This document shows, piece by piece, positions 43,777 through 52,730 of a DNA stretch of 64,000 bases. The position numbers and the translations under genes were made by a program. The number at the start of each line of letters is the position of its first letter. Position 1 is the first letter of the stretch. The notes beneath the pieces were generated by a model. That model was not told the origin of the DNA. It made no database searches and saw only the letters and a program-made list of their open reading frames with translations. This DNA comes from AP-15 sp963738185 (lineage in GTDB: Bacteria; Pseudomonadota; Alphaproteobacteria; ATCC43930; CGMCC-115725): NCBI GenBank assembly GCA_963738185.1, contig CAVTVA010000003.1:2728001-2792000 (forward strand), given 5' to 3'.

Positions 43777-46700
43777 GTGCTGACCGCGGCGGCACTCGGC
43801 CACGGCGCGATCGCGATCACCGACCGCAACAGCCTCGCTGGGATCGTGCGCGCGCATCAGGCGGCAAAGGAGGTCGGGCTGCTTCTCGTGGTCGGCTGCC
43901 GCCTCGATCTCGACGATGGTGTCAGCCTGCTAGCCTTTCCGCAGGACCGCACCGCCTATGGCCGGCTGACGCAGCTCCTGACCCTGGGGAAGCGTCGTGC
44001 GCCCAAGGGCGAATGCCGTCTCGGCTACGCCGATGTGGCGGCGCATGGGGCGGGCCAGATCGTCGTTATTCTGCCCCCTCCAATTCCCTCCCCCGCTTGC
44101 GGGGGAGGGTCAGGGTGGGGGTCGAACGAATTTTGTGCTTTTGCCGAGCGGGTCGCGGTGGATTTCGCCGGCAGCGCCTATCTCGCCGCCCATCATCTCT
44201 ATCGCGGCGATGATGCCCGTCGCATCGCCGGTCTCGCGGCGCTGGCCAACGCGTTGGGGCTGCCGCTGGTCGCGACCAACGACGTATTTTATCACATCCC
44301 CGAGCGGCGCCCGCTGCAGGATGTGCTGACCTGCATCCGCGAGGGCTGCACGATCGCAGAAGCGGGCTTCCGCCTCGCCGCCAATGCCGAGCGCCACTTG
44401 AAATCGGCGCAGGAGATGGCGCGGCTGTTCCGCGGGCACGAGGACGCCGTCGCCCGCAGCCTCGACATCGCCCGGCGCTGCCGGTTCAGCCTCGGCGAGC
44501 TGCGCTACGAATACCCGGACGAGACCGCCGCCGATGGCCGCACCCCGCAGCAGCGCCTGGCCGAACTCGCCTGGCAGGGTGCCGCGGAGCGCTTTTCGCA
44601 GCAAACGGGCAAACCGCCTGTCGTCATCCCGGCGAAGGCCGGGACCCATACTTCCGCCACTCCGAACTCCCCACGCAATTGCACTGTCTTACCAGTAATG
44701 ACGGATTCGTGCCGTGGAGAGATGGGCCCCGGCCTTCGCCGGGGTGACGAATGGACGGACGATAGAGAATATTTTCACATGCGCTTTCGCGGGAATGACG
44801 ACGGAAGTGGTATTCCCGAAAAGATCCGCGAGCTGATCGCGCACGAGCTCGCACTGATCGAAAAGCTCGATTACGCCCGCTACTTCCTGACCGTGCACGA
44901 CATCGTGCGCTTTGCACGGACACGCGGCATCCTGTGCCAGGGGCGCGGCTCGGCGGCCAATTCGGCGGTGTGCTATTGCCTCGGCATCACCGCGGTCGAC
45001 CCGGCGCGCATCGACGTGCTGTTCGAGCGCTTTATCAGCGCCGCGCGCAACGAGCCGCCCGACATCGATGTCGATTTCGAGCACGAGCGGCGCGAGGAGG
45101 TGATCCAGTACATCTACGAGAAATACGGCCGCGATCGCGCCGGTCTCGCCGCCACCGTGATCTGCTACCGCGCGCGCTCGGCGATCCGCGAGGTCGGCAA
45201 GGCCTTGGGCCTGTCGGTCGATGTCGTGGCCGCCTCGGCCGGCATCGTCTGGGGCTGGAGCAACGACCCGATCGCCGACGAGAGGGTGCGCGAGGCCGGG
45301 CTCGACCCCGCCGACCGCAATCTGCGGCTCGCCCTCGACCTCGCCGCCGAGCTGGTCGGCTTTCCGCGTCATCTCTCGCAGCATGTCGGCGGCTTTGTGA
45401 TCACCCGCGGGCCATTGAGCGAGCTGGTGCCGATCGAGAACGCGGCGATGGAGGACCGCACCGTCATCGAATGGGACAAGGACGACCTCGATGCGCTCGG
45501 CATCCTGAAGATCGATATCCTGGCGCTCGGCATGCTGACCTGCATCCGCAGGGCCTTTGCGCTGATCGAGCAGCATTACGGCCGGCGGATCGAGCTCGCC
45601 ACCGTGCCCGCCGAGGACCCGGCGGTCTACGAGATGCTCTCACGCGCCAATTCATTGGGCGTCTTCCAGGTCGAGAGCCGCGCCCAGATGACGATGCTGC
45701 CGCGGCTCAAGCCGCGCGAGTTCTACGATCTCGTCATCGAGGTCGCGATCGTGCGGCCGGGGCCGATCCAGGGCGACATGGTGCATCCCTATCTGCGCCG
45801 CCGCTCCGGGCGCGAGGAAGTGTCATATCCGTCCGAGGCACTGCGCCAGGTGCTGGGCAAGACCATGGGGGTGCCGCTGTTTCAGGAGCAGGCGATGCGG
45901 ATCGCGATCGTCGGCGCCGGCTTTGCGCCGGAGGAGGCCGACCGGCTGCGCCGCGCGATGGCGACCTTTAAGCGCAACGGCGACATCCACCTGTTCCGCG
46001 ACAAATTTGTCGCCGGCATGGTCGCGAACGGCTACGAACGCGATTTCGCGATGCGCTGCTTCAGCCAGATCGAGGGGTTCGGCACCTACGGCTTTCCGGA
46101 AAGCCACGCGGCGAGCTTTGCCCTCCTCGTCTACGTCTCGGCCTGGATCAAATGCTTTTATCCCGAGGTGTTCGCCTGCGCGCTGTTGAACAGCCAGCCG
46201 ATGGGGTTCTACGCACCGGCGCAGATCGTCCGCGACGCGCGCGAGCACGGCGTCGCGGTGCTGCCGGTCGATGTCAACTACAGCCAATGGGACTGCACGC
46301 TCGAACCTGTCGAGGAGCAACCGCGCCATATCGTCGTCACCCCCGCGCAAGCGGGGGTCCAGGGCCAGCGTTCGGATCCTGGCTCCTTGGATTCCCGCTT
46401 TCGCGGGAATGACGAGGACGTGAAGGGTCCAAACGGGGGCTGGGCCATGCGCCTGGGGTTGCGCCAGATCAAGGGATTGGCCGCGGCCGAGGCCGAGCGG
46501 CTGGTGGCCGCCCGCGGCGAGGGGTATCGCGATGTCGAAGAACTGTGGCGGAGGAGCGGGCTTGGCCGCGCCGCATGCGAACGCCTCGCCGAGGCCGACG
46601 CCTTTCGCTCGGTCGGGCTCGACCGCCGCCGTGCCTTATGGGCGCTGAAGGCGCTCGGTGCGCCGCCGCTGCCCTTGTTCGCCGCTAACTTAAAACCTCC

Positions 46701-47397
46701 TATTGCAAAAGGAGAACCCTCGCCCCCCATCGGGGGGAGAGGGAAGGGTGAGGGGAATCTCACCGGGCAAGCGCCTGTGGAATCCCCCACCTCACCCCAT
46801 CCCTCTCCGCCCCCGGGGGCGGAGAGGGAGAGAATTCCAGGTCGCGGGACAGCGTCCGAAACCCGCGCCGCCGCACTGCTGCCGGAAATGCCGCTGGGCG
46901 AGCATGTGGTCGAGGATTACCGGAGCCTGCGCCTTAGCCTGAAACGCCATCCGCTGGGGTTTCTGCGCGCCGAGCTTGCCCGTGAGGGGTTGGTCACCGC
47001 TGCCGATTTGGCGCACCTGCCGGTCGAGCGCCGGCTGGCGATCGCCGGGATCGTGCTGATCCGGCAGCGTCCGGGCAGCGCCAACGGCGTTGTCTTTATC
47101 ACCATCGAGGACGAGACCGGGATCGCCAATCTGATCATCTGGCCGCCGATCCTCGAACGCTTTCGCCGCGCGGCATTGGGTGCCACCCTGCTCTCATGCA
47201 CTGGCCGATTGCAGCGCGAAGAGAGCGTCATCCATGTCGTCGCCGATCGTCTCGCCGACCTGACCCCACGCCTCAACACCTTGCGCGAGCGCACTGGAGA
47301 TGTAGAGCCGAGGCCGAGACCGCCCTTTGCCGCGCCGGTAAAGGCTCCCGGCTATGATCTGCGCGACATCGTCATCCCGAGCCGCGATTTCCGATAG
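43777..47397 (+). CDS. dnaE2: Error-prone DNA polymerase DnaE2 with four in-frame repeat insertions
   Basis: A C-family polymerase that extends past lesions with ImuA/ImuB under SOS control. The PHP domain begins upstream in the same frame at about 43708 (GYAELQVTTNFSFLRGAAHP), but no ATG, GTG or TTG precedes it; the GTG at 43777 is the first legal start. The palm aspartates are in PPDIDVDFEHERREEV, and HLSQHVGGFVITRGPLSELVP, IVRPGPIQGDMVHPYLRRR, GFPESHAASFALLVY and a C-terminal OB fold (LAIAGIVLIRQRPGSANG) are present. Insertions of repeat origin sit at residues about 99–116, 282–343, 853–881 and 973–1022. Without them the length returns to about 1070, normal for DnaE2. Confidence 0.88.
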   Translation: MLTAAALGHGAIAITDRNSLAGIVRAHQAAKEVGLLLVVGCRLDLDDGVSLLAFPQDRTAYGRLTQLLTLGKRRAPKGECRLGYADVAAHGAGQIVVILPPPIPSPACGGGSGWGSNEFCAFAERVAVDFAGSAYLAAHHLYRGDDARRIAGLAALANALGLPLVATNDVFYHIPERRPLQDVLTCIREGCTIAEAGFRLAANAERHLKSAQEMARLFRGHEDAVARSLDIARRCRFSLGELRYEYPDETAADGRTPQQRLAELAWQGAAERFSQQTGKPPVVIPAKAGTHTSATPNSPRNCTVLPVMTDSCRGEMGPGLRRGDEWTDDREYFHMRFRGNDDGSGIPEKIRELIAHELALIEKLDYARYFLTVHDIVRFARTRGILCQGRGSAANSAVCYCLGITAVDPARIDVLFERFISAARNEPPDIDVDFEHERREEVIQYIYEKYGRDRAGLAATVICYRARSAIREVGKALGLSVDVVAASAGIVWGWSNDPIADERVREAGLDPADRNLRLALDLAAELVGFPRHLSQHVGGFVITRGPLSELVPIENAAMEDRTVIEWDKDDLDALGILKIDILALGMLTCIRRAFALIEQHYGRRIELATVPAEDPAVYEMLSRANSLGVFQVESRAQMTMLPRLKPREFYDLVIEVAIVRPGPIQGDMVHPYLRRRSGREEVSYPSEALRQVLGKTMGVPLFQEQAMRIAIVGAGFAPEEADRLRRAMATFKRNGDIHLFRDKFVAGMVANGYERDFAMRCFSQIEGFGTYGFPESHAASFALLVYVSAWIKCFYPEVFACALLNSQPMGFYAPAQIVRDAREHGVAVLPVDVNYSQWDCTLEPVEEQPRHIVVTPAQAGVQGQRSDPGSLDSRFRGNDEDVKGPNGGWAMRLGLRQIKGLAAAEAERLVAARGEGYRDVEELWRRSGLGRAACERLAEADAFRSVGLDRRRALWALKALGAPPLPLFAANLKPPIAKGEPSPPIGGRGKGEGNLTGQAPVESPTSPHPSPPPGAERERIPGRGTASETRAAALLPEMPLGEHVVEDYRSLRLSLKRHPLGFLRAELAREGLVTAADLAHLPVERRLAIAGIVLIRQRPGSANGVVFITIEDETGIANLIIWPPILERFRRAALGATLLSCTGRLQREESVIHVVADRLADLTPRLNTLRERTGDVEPRPRPPFAAPVKAPGYDLRDIVIPSRDFR
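44071..44124. repeat. Family-B repeat, in frame within dnaE2 (PHP domain)
   Basis: CCAATTCCCTCCCCCGC and GCGGGGGAGGGTCAGG form the central palindrome around TT, bounded by CTGCCCCC and GGGGGTCG. It is read as LPPPIPSPACGGGSGWG. It is the shortest copy in the window. Confidence 0.8.
44620..44803. repeat. Family-A repeat plus half copy, in frame within dnaE2
   Basis: CGTCATCCCGGCGAAGGCCGG (from 44621) and CCGGCCTTCGCCGGGGTGACG (to 44749) are the two ends. A further right half, CTTTCGCGGGAATGACGACGG, ends at 44803. It is read without stops as VVIPAKAGTH...GPGLRRGDE...MRFRGNDD. Normal DnaE2 sequence resumes at PEKIRELIAHELALI. Confidence 0.85.
46332..46417. repeat. Family-A repeat, in frame within dnaE2 (finger/C-terminal region)
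   Basis: Left hairpin CACCCCCGCGCAAGCGGGGG (46339 on) and right hairpin ATTCCCGCTTTCGCGGGAAT (46391–46410) with GACGAGG at the end. It is read as VVTPAQAGVQG...LDSRFRGNDE. Family sequence (NYSQWDCTLE before, MRLGLRQIKGL after) is interrupted only by this element and a few flanking residues. Confidence 0.87.
46692..46839. repeat. Family-B repeat, in frame within dnaE2 (before the OB domain)
   Basis: AAAACCTCCTATTGCAAAAGGAG opens the element, then CGCCCCCCATCGGGGGGAGAGG, CCCCACCTCACCCCATCCC and CTCTCCGCCCCCGGGGGCGGAGAG at 46803–46826, ending near GAGAATTCC. The same signature peptides appear in the protein (PSPPIGGRGKGEG, PHPSPPPGAERE). Confidence 0.85.
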
Positions 47398-47455
47398 CGT
47401 CAGCGGCCCGCCCCGTTCAACGCCAAACTTGGCCGGTGCCGGCCCATTTCTAAAC

Positions 47456-49619
47456 CTAATAGGGGTGCGACGGCGGGCGTCGCGGCCGGCGGGGGCGCGG
47501 GCGCGGGACCCAGGGGCGGGCGCCGCGGCTGGCGTTGGCGCTGTCGATGGTGACGCCATCCGGGTCGAGCCATAGCGCCACCGCGCCAAGCCGCCATGAA
47601 TCGATCCGGTCGATGACCGGCACGACCCCGCGGCAGCGGAAGCCGGCCGGCACCTGGGCGACGATCGCATCGACCCCATCGCAATCGGCCGGGAGACCGT
47701 CGGTGCCGGTGACGAGCTCGACATTGCGCCCGCGCGCCGAATAGCGGCAACGCTCTCCGGCACAGTCGAGCCCGCCCTGCGGCCCGGGTCCGGGCCATGC
47801 GGCGAGGCTCCGCCCGGTCTCTTCGGCCAGGAACGAGCCTTCGATCCGCTCGCCCCACCCGGCAGAGACGAAATACTGTCCGTCGGGGGCGCGCACTGCA
47901 AGGAAACGGCCGATATCGGCGATGACGATGTCGGGCGGGCGGGTCAGCGCCATGCCGGCGAGCCCGGCGGCGATCGCCAGCATCCCCCAACGCCGCCACC
48001 GCCCTTGCCACAGGCACAGCCACAGCCCGCCGAGCGAGACCAGCACCAGCCCCGCCGCCGGCAGCCTCGGCATCGGCCAGACATTGCCCGGGATGGCCGA
48101 GACCAGCTGCGCCACCGCGATCGTCGCATCGATGCCCCAGCCCATCGGCACCAGCGCGAACCGCTCGAGCCCGAACGGCATCAGGAGGCATGTGACCACC
48201 CCCCAGGGCAGGGTCCACATCGCGCTCAGCGGCACCGCGACCACATTGGCGAGGGGCGAATAGAGTGCGACGTGATGAAAATGGTAGACCGAGAATGGGT
48301 CGGTGCCGATCGTGACGACGACGGTGGTGACCACCACGGCGCCGGCATAGCCCAGCACCCGCCCCGGCAGCGAGGGGCGATGCAGCAGATAGCCGAGGCG
48401 CCGGCCATAGGTCTCGTACACCGCGATCAGCGCCACGACCGCGCCAAACGACATCTCGAAGCTGACCCCGACCAGGCTTTCCGGCTCGATCGCCAGCACG
48501 AAAGCGGCGGCCAGCGCACAAATCCGCATCGAGATGCGCAGCCGGTCGATCAGGATTGCGGCGAACACCAGGCCGTTCATGACAAAGGCGCGCTCGGTCG
48601 GGATCGCCGCCCCGGACAGCAACAGATAGCCGGTCAGCGCCGCGAGGGTGGCGCCGGCGGCGATCTTTTTGATCGGGAAGCGCAGCGCGATCCACGGGAT
48701 CAGCGCCAGTCCGCCGCGCACGGTGAAAAAGACAAAGCCGCCGACCAGGCCGAGATGCAGCCCGGCGATCGCCAATAGGTGCTGCAGGCCGGATTGACGG
48801 AACGCGGTTTTGACCTGTTCGGAGATCGCGCCGCGCTTGCCGGTGATCAGCGCCGAGGCGACCCCGCCGGTCGAGCCCGGCAACACGGCGATGATCCGGC
48901 GCGACATCGAGGTGCGCAGATGCCGCAGCCGCTCGCGCCAGCCGCCGGCCGCCGCCCCGTCATCCGCCGTTACCAGACGAGCCGGGCCGTAAGTGTATCC
49001 GACGCCGCCGATCCGCGCGAAATAAGCTTCGCGCTGCATGTCGTGCGCCCCGGGCAGAATTTGGCCGGGGACCGGATACAGCACCACCCGCATGCTGACC
49101 CGGTCGCCGGGGGCGAGCAGGTCGCTCGACGCCGCGATATGGATGCGCAGCCGTCGCGGCTGCTGATCGGGCGCCAACCCCGGCAAGCGGGTCGGGGGCC
49201 ACGATCACCCGCCAGCCCCGATCGAGCGAGTCGATGTCGAGCACGCGCCCGGTCACCATGACCGGCCCGAGGCGGCGCTGCAGCATCGGCGCCTGGCGCT
49301 CCCAGGTGGTCTCGCCGATCAGCGCGAAGCCGGCGCAGAACAAGGTCAGCGCCAGCACCGGCTCGCACGCCAAGGGATAGCGGTGCAGCGCAAAGGCCGC
49401 GCCGCCGGTGAGGATGGTTGCGCCGGCGCCAAGCCACAGCGGCGGCTCGAAGGTCAGCGAGAAATAGACGCCGATGCCGGCGCCAAAGAACACCGGCAGC
49501 CATAAGAGCCGGCGCTCGCCCTCGGCGGCATAGGATTCGGCCGCCGCCTTGACGAGGCGCGCGGCCCACGCCAACGCCGCGCCGCGCCCGCCACCGGCGA
49601 TCGCCGCATCCGCCATCAC
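47456..49619 (-). CDS. comEC: ComEC/Rec2-type competence protein, split by an apparent 1-base frameshift
   Basis: A DNA-uptake channel protein of the inner membrane. The first ~145 codons from 49619 contain an N-terminal membrane domain (LWLPVFFGAGIGVYFSL) and the start of the OB-like domain (VMVTGRVLDIDSLDRGWRVIVAPDP). The frame then needs to change at about 49185. One frame over the protein continues PGLAPDQQPRRLRIHI, ALITGKRGAISEQVKTAFRQSGLQHLLAIAGLHLGLVGG (the competence-domain signature), further helices, and a reduced beta-lactamase-like C-terminus. Removing one T (an A on the plus strand) gives about 720 residues. Convergent with dnaE2. Confidence 0.85.
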
Positions 49620-49862
49620 CGCCCCGCTGCTTGCGCCGCGAGGCTAGCCGATCAGTGGATCAAGCGGGAGTAGCCATCTTCGATTTGACGAATTATTGAC
49701 GGCGGGCCATGGATATTACGAGTCCCATTTCGCCTGCTTCATTCAGTGGTACGGGCGGCGCAGAGCGCTCCGGTATTCTTCAGCCCGGTTCGAGCCACAG
49801 TATTTGTGCCTGCGCCTCCGTTTTGCGCCCCGCGCCTTCGTTTTGGCGCTTGCCAGGGCCCG

Positions 49863-50879
49863 CTACACTTTTTCGAGCGCGAGCACGGTTTCGGATTGGG
49901 CTTGGCTTGGCGTGATGTCGGCGACCTCGATTGCCACCCCGGTCGCGTTGATGCCCTCGAACATTCCCTTCTGCTCGAAATGCACCGGCGCCGCACCCGG
50001 GACAACCGACTGGAAGGTCAGCTGCGCCGTGTATGGGACGCTCACTTTGCCGTAATAAACCATCACCTGGTACCGGTACTTCTTGCCCGCCGGCACATTG
50101 ACCGAGGTGCTGACCGTATCGGTGGTCGTTTCGGAATCGGTCGTCTGGCTGGTGATCGAGATCGTCTTCGAATCCAACTCTTCGAACGAAGCCGAGGCCG
50201 AAACCTCGACGACTTTGTCGATGCCTCCCTTTACGCCGAATGTCTGGGTATATTTGTGTCCGGTCGTATCGCTTTCGGAATTGGTGAAGGAGCGCGTCGT
50301 CGTCACCGAGCGAGCCAGGGTGTAGGTGCTGGTGTCGGGCACGCCCGAGCGCGTGTTGTCCACGGTCGTGGCAGCGCAGCGCGAGGGAGGCCGGCCGAGA
50401 TCGGCAACGGCCTTCGAGGTGTCGTAGACGATCGCATCGATTGTGACCGCGCCGCTTTCCTCGACCAGCCGCCACTCCTCGTTGTCGGCGCCGCCATCCC
50501 AATGCCAGGTCCCGATCGTGCCGTGCACGTCGGAGCCATAGACGTTGATCTTCTGCTCCCAGTCGGTGCGGGAGTTGATCCCGACCCAAGGCTGACCGAG
50601 ATCCTCGACCCGCCAGAGCTGGGCGGGATCGGATCCATTCTGGTTCACCGCCTGCAGATGCTGGTCGGCTCCGCGAAACAGCACTAGGCCGGTGCCGACA
50701 TGCTTTAGAAACGCGCCGCCGCGCTGGTCCGGGGTGGCCGCCCAGAGCTGGTCGATCCTCGACTGAAGCTCCTGCATGACCACCGCGCGCTGCGCCGTGA
50801 CCGCCAGCGCCCAGTTCGAGAGACCGATCTTCGATTGGATATAAAACGGCTTGGCCGGCCAGGAGATCTCGTTGCTCAT
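49863..50879 (-). CDS. Aerolysin-like (ETX/MTX2) beta-pore-forming protein with lectin-like N-terminus
   Basis: A 338-residue protein. Residues about 50–150 have beta-trefoil-like features: GTGLVLFRGADQHLQAVNQ, two QxW-type motifs (AQLWRV, NEEWRLVEE) and a short repeat structure. Residues about 180–310 are Ser/Thr-rich alternating beta strands (TLARSVTTTRSFTNSESDTTGH, SITSQTTDSETTTDTVSTS) ending in KKYRYQVMVYYGKVSVPYTAQLTF, the pattern of aerolysin-family membrane-spanning regions. There is no signal peptide. The architecture recalls lectin–aerolysin toxins. A role in killing or defence is inferred, not shown. It is a single gene in its neighbourhood, transcribed toward comEC. Confidence 0.65.
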   Translation of the reverse strand: MSNEISWPAKPFYIQSKIGLSNWALAVTAQRAVVMQELQSRIDQLWAATPDQRGGAFLKHVGTGLVLFRGADQHLQAVNQNGSDPAQLWRVEDLGQPWVGINSRTDWEQKINVYGSDVHGTIGTWHWDGGADNEEWRLVEESGAVTIDAIVYDTSKAVADLGRPPSRCAATTVDNTRSGVPDTSTYTLARSVTTTRSFTNSESDTTGHKYTQTFGVKGGIDKVVEVSASASFEELDSKTISITSQTTDSETTTDTVSTSVNVPAGKKYRYQVMVYYGKVSVPYTAQLTFQSVVPGAAPVHFEQKGMFEGINATGVAIEVADITPSQAQSETVLALEKV

Positions 50880-51043
50880 TTGCGTCAGCCTTGGTTTGAG
50901 GACGGGTGAAACCGTCCTCAGGCTGCCGCCCGGCGATTAACATCCCGTTTACGGGTGCCGCATAATCAATCTCGGGCAATCTCGGGCGGGCCGGAACGCC
51001 GGCCCTCCCCAGTCCGACCGCCGCCGCTTGGGCACTCGCTGGC

Positions 51044-52423
51044 TCAGATCTCGCCCTCCTGCCGCATCATGCGCACGGTCGAGCGGAAAGCGGAGAGGGT
51101 GTCCTCCATTTCGGGCTCCGCATGGGTGGCGGAGACGAGCCCGCCGGGGCTGCCGCTCAGATCGACGCCGCCCACCATCATCGCCAGGCGCAGCTTATGG
51201 ACGAGCCCGGCCTGCCGGTTGCCGGTCAGGCTTTCCGTTGGTTGTCGATGCGGGTCGAACGCGGTCGGGGTGATCGGTACGCGGTCGGGGTTGGTGAAGA
51301 TATGCAGCATCGAAAAGGTGCCGTAGGCCGCCCATGGGACCCGCTCGTCCTCGAACACCTCGTTGATCCGGCGGCGCAAGGTCTCGCCAAAGCGGTTGGC
51401 GCGGGCGCAGGCGTCTGAGGTGCCGACGATCTCCAGTGCCGCGACCCCGGCCGCCGCCGACAGCGGGTTGGCGTTGAAGGTGCCGGGATGGGCGATCTTT
51501 TCGCGGTCGGAAGCCTTGGTCACTTGAAAATCCAACAAATCGAGGATGTCCTTGCGGCCGGCGACGGCGCCGCCTGGTAGCCCGCCCGACAGGATCTTGG
51601 CCAGGGTCGTCAAATCGGGGGTGATGCCGTATTCGGCCTGCGCGCCGCCCGGCGACACGCGGAAGCCGGTCACCACCTCGTCAAAGATCAGCAGCACGCC
51701 GTGCTGCCGGGTCAGCTCGCGCAACGCGTGCAGGAATTGCGGGTCGATCGGCAGCCGCGCGCCATGGGCGCCGGTCGGCTCGAGGATCGCCGCGGCGATG
51801 TCGTCATGCTGGTCCAGCAGCCGGGCGAGCCCCGCGACGTCGTTCTGGTCCGCCAGCAGGACGTTGCCGGCCACGCCGGGCAAGACGCCGGTGGTCGGGC
51901 TGCCGTCGAAATGATTGGCAAAGCCCGAGGTCATGTGGTCGTGCCAACCATGGAAATGATGCTTGAAGCGGACGATCTTCGATTTGCCGCTAAAGGCGCG
52001 AGCGAGCCGCAACGCCATCAGGGTTGCCTCGGTGCCGGACGAGGTGAAGCGCACCCGCTCGGCCGATGGCACCAGCCTGATGATCCATTCGGCCCAGGCG
52101 ATTTCGGTCTCGTGGCTGGCGCCGAAATGGGTCCCGCGCTCGATCTGCTCGTGCACCGCGGCGACCACCTTGGGGTGCGAATGGCCGAGCAGCAGCGCGC
52201 CGTGGCCGCCGAAATAATCGACGTAGCAGCGGCCGTCGACGTCCCATTTGCGCGGGCCTTTGGCCCGGGTGATGTAAAGCCCGTAGGGCTCGATATAGCG
52301 CGAATCATGGGTAATGCCGCTCGGGAACAGCCGGCCCGCCTTCTCCGCCGCGGCCGCCGATCCAGGGGTTGCGGCGCGATAGGCAGCAATAATCGGCGAG
52401 TTCGTCGTCATCGTGTCCGGCAT
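51044..52423 (-). CDS. Class III aminotransferase, glutamate-1-semialdehyde aminomutase-like
   Basis: A 459-residue PLP enzyme. Segments include YVDYFGGHGALLLGHSHPKVV, RFTSSGTEATLMALRLARAF, FHGWHD, LIFDEVVTGFRV, the PLP Lys in LAKILSGGLPGGAVAGR, and HPGTFNANPLSAAAG. The sequence is close to the HemL branch, but the rest of tetrapyrrole synthesis is absent nearby, so it is likely a catabolic aminotransferase. The ATG at 52423 has AGAGGTGA upstream. It lies downstream of a complete mini-gene with a terminator. Confidence 0.88.
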   Translation of the reverse strand: MPDTMTTNSPIIAAYRAATPGSAAAAEKAGRLFPSGITHDSRYIEPYGLYITRAKGPRKWDVDGRCYVDYFGGHGALLLGHSHPKVVAAVHEQIERGTHFGASHETEIAWAEWIIRLVPSAERVRFTSSGTEATLMALRLARAFSGKSKIVRFKHHFHGWHDHMTSGFANHFDGSPTTGVLPGVAGNVLLADQNDVAGLARLLDQHDDIAAAILEPTGAHGARLPIDPQFLHALRELTRQHGVLLIFDEVVTGFRVSPGGAQAEYGITPDLTTLAKILSGGLPGGAVAGRKDILDLLDFQVTKASDREKIAHPGTFNANPLSAAAGVAALEIVGTSDACARANRFGETLRRRINEVFEDERVPWAAYGTFSMLHIFTNPDRVPITPTAFDPHRQPTESLTGNRQAGLVHKLRLAMMVGGVDLSGSPGGLVSATHAEPEMEDTLSAFRSTVRMMRQEGEI

Positions 52424-52544
52424 GTCGGTCACCTCTGCGGAGGTCGAATGTCTGGACGTTGTTGTAGGCCGTCCGTCGGCCACGGCCAAGCGATGACCGC
52501 GCCGCTCTTCAGCTGAGAGCAGCCTCGTCAGCCAAAAGCAGAAA

Positions 52545-52564
52545 GGCCGCCCCGAGGGGCGGCC
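52545..52564 (-). terminator. Rho-independent terminator of the 23-codon mini-gene
   Basis: GGCCGCCCC (arms at 52545–52553 and 52556–52564) forms a strong hairpin. On the minus strand it is followed by TTTCTGCTTTT, as in intrinsic terminators. It lies 57 bases past the stop of the small ORF at 52621–52692, upstream of the aminotransferase start. Confidence 0.75.
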
Positions 52565-52620
52565 CTTCCGTTACGCTAACATACCGGCGGCCGATCGCGG
52601 CCGCGAGCCGTCGCCTTCAG

Positions 52621-52692
52621 TCAGGCGCGGATCTCCAGAGAAGCGGGGATCCTGGTCACGGCAGCGGACGACCGCGGTTTATGGCTAGACAC
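52621..52692 (-). CDS. Putative 23-residue protein with an ideal ribosome site
   Basis: A 24-codon frame starting at GTG (52692) and ending in TGA (52621). Its ribosome site AAAGGAGGTGATCC is a perfect complement to the 3' end of 16S rRNA, with seven bases before the GTG, the best in the window. The peptide starts SSHKPRSSAAVTRIPASLEI, is basic and Ser/Ala-rich, and has no membrane segment. A plausible -35/-10 pair lies upstream and an intrinsic terminator downstream, so it is a full transcription unit. It could be a small protein or a leader peptide of the following aminotransferase; it has no amino-acid run typical of attenuators. Confidence 0.5.
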   Translation of the reverse strand: MSSHKPRSSAAVTRIPASLEIRA

Positions 52693-52730
52693 AGGATCAC
52701 CTCCTTTCAGTTGTTGCGCCGAAGGCCTGC

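Noticed and set aside
44689..45576. A 295-codon minus-strand frame inside dnaE2
   Set aside because: Antisense shadow with no domain; the plus strand holds the polymerase active-site motifs.
33649..46839. A CRISPR array, considered because of repeated palindromes
   Set aside because: Repeat copies are kilobases apart, of two types, lie in genes, and have no regular spacers or cas genes.
52690..52706. GGATCACCTCCTTTC, identical to the 3' end of 16S rRNA, as a possible rRNA fragment
   Set aside because: No other rRNA sequence surrounds it; on the minus strand it is an ideal ribosome-binding site at the right distance from a GTG.
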